This document shows, one piece after another, positions 31,122-34,274 of a stretch of DNA of 34,274 bases. The translations under genes were made by a program, and so were the position numbers. The stretch is from assembly GCA_029265355.1 (NCBI GenBank), contig JAJUJL010000036.1, positions 1-34,274 on the forward strand. The letters are read 5' to 3'. Every line of letters begins with the position of its first letter. The first letter of the stretch is position 1. This stretch comes from Chloroflexota bacterium (GTDB lineage: Bacteria; Chloroflexota; Anaerolineae; Anaerolineales; UBA4823). Below the pieces are notes generated by a model. It saw only the letters and a list, made by a program, of their open reading frames with translations, was not told the origin of the DNA and searched no databases.

Positions 31122-31160
31122 TTGAGTAGTATTTGAGTAACTACGGTAATATTGAAGTAA
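31122..31160. promoter_or_regulatory. Direct repeats TTGAGTA at 10-11 bp, candidate OmpR-type operator
   Basis: TTGAGTA at 31122-31128 and 31133-31139, the weaker ACGGTAA at 31143-31149, and TTGAAGTA at 31152-31159 follow each other at roughly helical-turn spacing, just downstream of the -10. OmpR/PhoB-type winged helices bind direct repeats at this spacing, and one such protein is encoded nearby (26325-27659). From 31161 to 31238 I see nothing further. Confidence 0.5.
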
Positions 31161-31250
31161 GATGTAGCTCGTCATCGAACGAAGTCCGGCGCAACGATGA
31201 AGCCTGCACAGCGGCTGTCGAGCAGGGTGAGTGTGACCAAGGAGGTTAGA

Positions 31251-32696
31251 ATGGCCGACATACACGAAATACGCAGGGCATTGAGGCTCCCGCTGCTGGT
31301 ATCGACCTTGAACGGCGCGGCGGGGCGCTGGGAGCCGGTTTTCTCCTTCGGCGAGATCGTATCCGAGCCGCGCCTGGTGACGGTCGGGCCGCTGGGCGCC
31401 ACGCTGCAGGTGCCGGACCGCCACGTTGCGATCTTGACCGGCAAGATGGGGACTTTCCTCCTGTCGCAGGGTTATCACTACCTGGACCTGCCGATGGACG
31501 CCTACACGGCGCGCTGCGTGCAGATGTTCCAGCAGCAGACGCGCTTGCCGCCGGTGGTGGAGTACACCCAGGACGGCCTGGAAGCGTCCCTGAAGGTGCG
31601 CCTGAGCTGGCGGGTGATCGATCCGCTGGCGGTGCGGGACAAACCCGCCTTTCACCAACTGCTGCACGAGGCCTGCACCGCCACGATCGCTAACTTTATC
31701 CGCTCGCAGCCTTACGCCCGGTTGGTGCAATCGCACGGCGCTCCGCCGGCGATGGCGCTGGTTGAGATCGCCGGCGCGCTGCGGCTCAGCCTGCCGCGCA
31801 ACCGCATCTTCAACGGCCTGACGCTGCTGGACGTGATCGTCGATCCGCCCCAGGGGGTGCGCGAGCTGCAGGAGAGCGCCCAGCACGCCCGGGTGGAGGC
31901 CAGCCTGCTGGCAACCGAAGAGCAGCTCCTGGCGCGGCGCACCTTGCTGGAGACGCGCAAAGCGCGCGCCCAGCGCCTGGTGCTGGAGCAGCAGCAGCGC
32001 AACCGCCTGGTGGAAAGCGAGATGGATGTGCGGGTGGCGCGCCAGCGCCGCCCAATCCTCGACCAGGAGCTGGAGTACCAGGAGCGGCGCAACCAGGTCG
32101 AGCTGCGCGCCGAGAGCGGGCGGCTGGTGCTGGAAGCCCGCAAAGAGGTGCTGCTACGCCTGGCGGACACGCTGACCAACTCGCTGATGACGCCCAACCT
32201 GATGGGGCAGGTGGGCGGGATGAGCAGCGGCGTGGTGGCCGAGATGGTGCGCTCGGTGCTGGACGGGCTGCACCCCTCCATGCTGGCGCCTGGGGAGGGC
32301 AGCGCCGGACCGTCTGTCGAGGCCAACCCGCTCATCCTGCGCCTGGTGCGCGAGATCGCCGAGGCCGAGCTGCGCTTGCCGGGTATGGAGTGGCAGCACA
32401 TGCAGGCGCAACCCGGCGGCGAGAAGCTGGTGCAGTTCGCCTACCGCGGCTGGATCATCAAGCTCTTCGTCAACGAGGAGTACCCACGCCAGGGGCCGCG
32501 CGTCTTCATGCACCGCAGCAGCGCTCGCAACCCGGTGGAGAGCAAAGCCAACACTTTCCGACCAACCTGGAACACGCGCAAGCGGTTGGTGGACTTGCTG
32601 GCTTACCTGGCCAACTACATTGACCATCCCTCGGGCAAAGCGAGGCGCCCCGGAGACGAAGACCCTTTTGAGGCGCCGCCGACTTATGCAGGATAG
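31251..32696 (+). CDS. SPFH/band-7 coiled-coil protein with E2-like C-terminal domain, 481 aa
   Basis: AAGGAGG lies 5 bases before ATG 31251. Residues about 40-205 look like an SPFH/PHB (band 7) domain (VPDRHVAILTGKMGTFLLSQGYHYLDLPMD, DGLEASLKVRLSWRVIDP, FHQLLHEACTATIANFI). A long charged coiled coil follows (about 205-305). There is no N-terminal membrane anchor, so it is cytosolic or peripheral. Residues about 360-460 (LILRLVREIAEAELRLPGMEW, GWIIKLFVNEEYPRQGPRVFM, RPTWNTRKRLVDLLAYLANYI) follow the order of a ubiquitin-conjugating E2 fold, including the 'YP..GP.V' turn. No Cys is present in this region, so it would be UEV-like. The SPFH call is fairly firm; the E2 likeness is by eye. The next gene starts 3 bases after its stop. 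Confidence 0.72.
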   Translation: MADIHEIRRALRLPLLVSTLNGAAGRWEPVFSFGEIVSEPRLVTVGPLGATLQVPDRHVAILTGKMGTFLLSQGYHYLDLPMDAYTARCVQMFQQQTRLPPVVEYTQDGLEASLKVRLSWRVIDPLAVRDKPAFHQLLHEACTATIANFIRSQPYARLVQSHGAPPAMALVEIAGALRLSLPRNRIFNGLTLLDVIVDPPQGVRELQESAQHARVEASLLATEEQLLARRTLLETRKARAQRLVLEQQQRNRLVESEMDVRVARQRRPILDQELEYQERRNQVELRAESGRLVLEARKEVLLRLADTLTNSLMTPNLMGQVGGMSSGVVAEMVRSVLDGLHPSMLAPGEGSAGPSVEANPLILRLVREIAEAELRLPGMEWQHMQAQPGGEKLVQFAYRGWIIKLFVNEEYPRQGPRVFMHRSSARNPVESKANTFRPTWNTRKRLVDLLAYLANYIDHPSGKARRPGDEDPFEAPPTYAG

Positions 32697-32699
32697 ACG

Positions 32700-33857
32700 A
32701 TGAACCTTGAGATGACACCCTGGATCGAGCTGAGCCCGCCGCCGCGCGCTGCGGGGGGAAATCGCCCACCGGAGAGGGCGGCGCTGGCCTGGCGGGCTCA
32801 GGTGGCACTGCGGGTGTGGCCCAGGCCATTCCCAGAGCGGGAAACGCACAAGTGGGGTTGGAACGCGGGCGCTCTGCTGGACGAAGCCCTGGACCGCCAG
32901 CGGCTGTTCTTGTCTGGGCTGCACCCGCGCAGCCTGCATGCCCTGGGCGCGCCGGGGGCGTACACGCGCAGCGTGTGCCTGCGCTGCGTGGCTCGCCCGG
33001 CGGTGGGCAGCCTGAGCCTGGCTGTGCTGGGGGCGGTGAGCGCCGAGGACGAGGCTTCCGCCCGCCGCCTGGCGCAGGATTTTGCCCGCGAGCTGGCGGC
33101 GCTGCTGCCCTACGACTACGGCGTCTCGCTGGCCACCACGGCGGAGCAATTCCGGCGGGCGGCGGGCTGGGACGTGCTGGCAGATTGCGCCCACCCGGGC
33201 GGGATCAGCGAGATCGGGCGCGAGGAAAGCGCCCTGGCTTCGCCGGAGGGACGCATGCCGCTGCTGGGGCAGTGGCAGTGGAGCCGTTTTGCGAACGAAC
33301 ACATCTGGCGCGCCCTGTCCGCCAGCCCGACGCCGCTGCTGTGGAGCGTTTACCTGCAACCCACGCTGGCGGCGGAGGCGGAGCTGAAGCAGTGGGCGCG
33401 CTTGCAGGAGATGGCCCGCCAGGCGGCTGAGCAGGCGGAGGAAGTGGGCAGCGCCGCGCCGGTGGTGATGGAGGCCGAGCGCGCCCTGGAGCTGTATCGC
33501 GCCCACCGCCAGAGCTTGAGCAGCCCCTACCTGCTGCAGGTGCACCTGGCTTCCTCGCAGGTGGTGCCGGAGTTCGTCGAGCGGGCGGTGGGCAGCGCCC
33601 TGACCTTCACCGAGGGGCCGAACCCTGCCGGGCCGGGCTACAGCCTGTACCGCACCAGCGACCCGGCCTGCCTGGAAGCCTGGCGCAGCGGGATGCTGCG
33701 GTTGGAGCCAGCGGCGCTGCTGCCGGGCAACGGCAACGGCTACCAGCGCCTGCGCCTGCTGGCGGGGCTGCGCGAGGCCAGCGCGGTCTTTCGCCTGCCG
33801 TTCCCGCACAACCCGGGCTGGCCGGGGGTGCGCTTCGAGCAAACGCACGACGCCTGA
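32700..33857 (+). CDS. Uncharacterised protein resembling the pre-ATPase region of HerA/DUF87 proteins, 385 aa
   Basis: It starts 3 bases after the SPFH gene, so the two are co-expressed. No signal peptide, membrane span or P-loop is present. The layout (EDEASARRLAQDFARELAALLPYDYGVSLATTAEQFRRAAGW, FANEHIWRALSASPTPLLWSVYLQP, then a helical region ELKQWARLQEMARQAAEQAEE, then PYLLQVHLASSQVVPEFVERAVGSALT) ends in EASAVFRLPFPHNPGWPGVRFEQ. That last segment resembles the 'AxxLFRLP...PG' passage seen just before the ATPase core of HerA/DUF87-type proteins. The protein stops there. It may be a stand-alone partner of a separately encoded ATPase lying beyond the window, or a truncated gene. Similarity is judged by eye. 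Confidence 0.65.
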   Translation: MNLEMTPWIELSPPPRAAGGNRPPERAALAWRAQVALRVWPRPFPERETHKWGWNAGALLDEALDRQRLFLSGLHPRSLHALGAPGAYTRSVCLRCVARPAVGSLSLAVLGAVSAEDEASARRLAQDFARELAALLPYDYGVSLATTAEQFRRAAGWDVLADCAHPGGISEIGREESALASPEGRMPLLGQWQWSRFANEHIWRALSASPTPLLWSVYLQPTLAAEAELKQWARLQEMARQAAEQAEEVGSAAPVVMEAERALELYRAHRQSLSSPYLLQVHLASSQVVPEFVERAVGSALTFTEGPNPAGPGYSLYRTSDPACLEAWRSGMLRLEPAALLPGNGNGYQRLRLLAGLREASAVFRLPFPHNPGWPGVRFEQTHDA

Positions 33858-33897
33858 CACGCATGAACCGATAACCCCCTCCCCCCGCGGTATCCCG

Positions 33898-33987
33898 TAG
33901 GGGCGACCCAGGCGAGATGAATTCGCCGCCCGGCGGGCGAGACGCGCCGCGTCGTGTGCGCCATGGCGGGCAACGGACGGGTCGCCC
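33898..33987. repeat. GGGCGACCC/GGGTCGCCC dispersed palindromic element, copy 1
   Basis: It starts GTAGGGGCGACCCAGG and ends ACGGGTCGCCC, so the ends are inverted repeats; the inside holds GCCGCCCGGCGGGCG and CGCGCCGCGTCG. Nearly identical to 34155-34243. MITE-like in structure; non-coding. Confidence 0.85.
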
Positions 33988-34154
33988 GACCCACACCCCT
34001 GCACGGGCGGGTTTTTCCCACGGATGGCCAGGTTGAAAAGCCCGGCACACGGCTCTCAGCGCTGGCGAACCTGGCTGGCGCAAACCCGCCCCTACGGTGG
34101 GCGGGGATGATGATGGCAACGGACGGGTCGCCCGACTACACCCCCACCCTGTGG
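33988..34154. repeat. GGGCGGGTTT/AAACCCGCCCC spacer repeat
   Basis: CGGGCGGGTTTTT (near 34009) and AAACCCGCCCCTACG (near 34082) form an inverted pair around a non-coding stretch. It is the same motif family as the tandem repeat at 1-323. No gene is seen. Confidence 0.65.
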
Positions 34155-34243
34155 AGGGGCGACCCAGGCGAGATGAATTCGCCGCCCGGCGGGCGAGACG
34201 CGCCGCGTCGTGTGCGCCTCGGCGGGCAACGTACGGGTCGCCC
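34155..34243. repeat. GGGCGACCC/GGGTCGCCC dispersed palindromic element, copy 2
   Basis: Second copy of the 33898-33987 element, 255 bp downstream, with only a few changes (for example CTCGGCGGGC for CATGGCGGGC). A third copy begins at 34263 and runs off the window end. Confidence 0.85.
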
Positions 34244-34274
34244 AGCCACACCCCCACGATTCGTAGGGGCGACC

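Noticed and set aside
1-34274. tRNA or rRNA genes
   Set aside because: No CCA-ended cloverleaf-like sequence with a TTCGA arm and no rRNA signature was recognised on reading; a tRNA scan would be decisive.

Overview
The window looks like chromosomal DNA of a GC-rich member of the Chloroflexota, probably Anaerolineae-like. The evidence is a lipoprotein with a long Pro/Thr/Glu/Ala linker after its lipobox, secreted proteins carrying the '(Y/F)LPL(I/V)' motif common in that phylum, a GH42/ABC sugar locus, and many dispersed GC-rich palindromic repeats. The taxonomic call is inference from protein style, since no rRNA or marker gene is present.

Layout. 1-3350: a 141-bp tandem repeat, an SDR oxidoreductase, a YwaF/TIGR02206-type membrane protein, a small membrane/winged-helix protein, a DUF559 nuclease-like protein and two dispersed repeat elements. 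3291-13373: a carbohydrate-use locus. A LacI-family regulator sits behind a strong promoter with a perfect 30-bp palindromic double operator. It is followed by a sugar-binding lipoprotein, two ABC permeases (both with unusual extra segments), a NagD-like HAD phosphatase, an FGGY sugar kinase and a GH42 beta-galactosidase. The likely pathway is uptake, hydrolysis and phosphorylation of a beta-galactoside-type sugar, with an ABC ATPase supplied from elsewhere.

13954-22987: a complete 9,034-bp Tn7-like transposon. It has identical 22-bp termini starting TGTAGACC, a 5-bp target duplication (ATAAA), three spaced TnsB-type sites at the left end and three abutting ones at the right end, and an overlapping tnsA-tnsB-tnsC-tnsD(tniQ) operon. 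The TnsA and TnsB catalytic residues are intact. Two AT-rich cargo genes encode a membrane-anchored extracytoplasmic protein and a secreted M23 metallopeptidase. No Cas gene or CRISPR array is visible. The insertion falls at the stop codon of a small membrane-protein gene and leaves it intact.

23048-25331: a small conserved-looking protein, a Yip1-type membrane protein, an orphan ModA and a palindromic repeat. 25332-33857: the most unusual region. A minus-strand four-gene cluster begins with a 1,125-aa protein that has the full long RelA/SpoT layout (pseudo-HD, degenerate synthetase, TGS, zinc-finger-like, ACT) fused to a C-terminal P-loop NTPase with a winged-helix-like end. Next come a second P-loop NTPase fused to an OmpR-type winged helix and two paralogous small secreted proteins. 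Divergent from it are an SPFH/band-7 coiled-coil protein with a C-terminal domain resembling a cysteine-less E2 (UEV-like) fold, and a 385-aa protein resembling the region that precedes the ATPase of HerA/DUF87 proteins. The intergenic region between the two groups has a consensus promoter overlaid by a palindrome and by TTGAGTA-type direct repeats at about 10-11 bp. I propose this as a candidate undescribed tRNA/ribosome- or nutrient-sensing NTPase regulatory system. The window ends in dispersed GGGCGACCC/GGGTCGCCC repeats.
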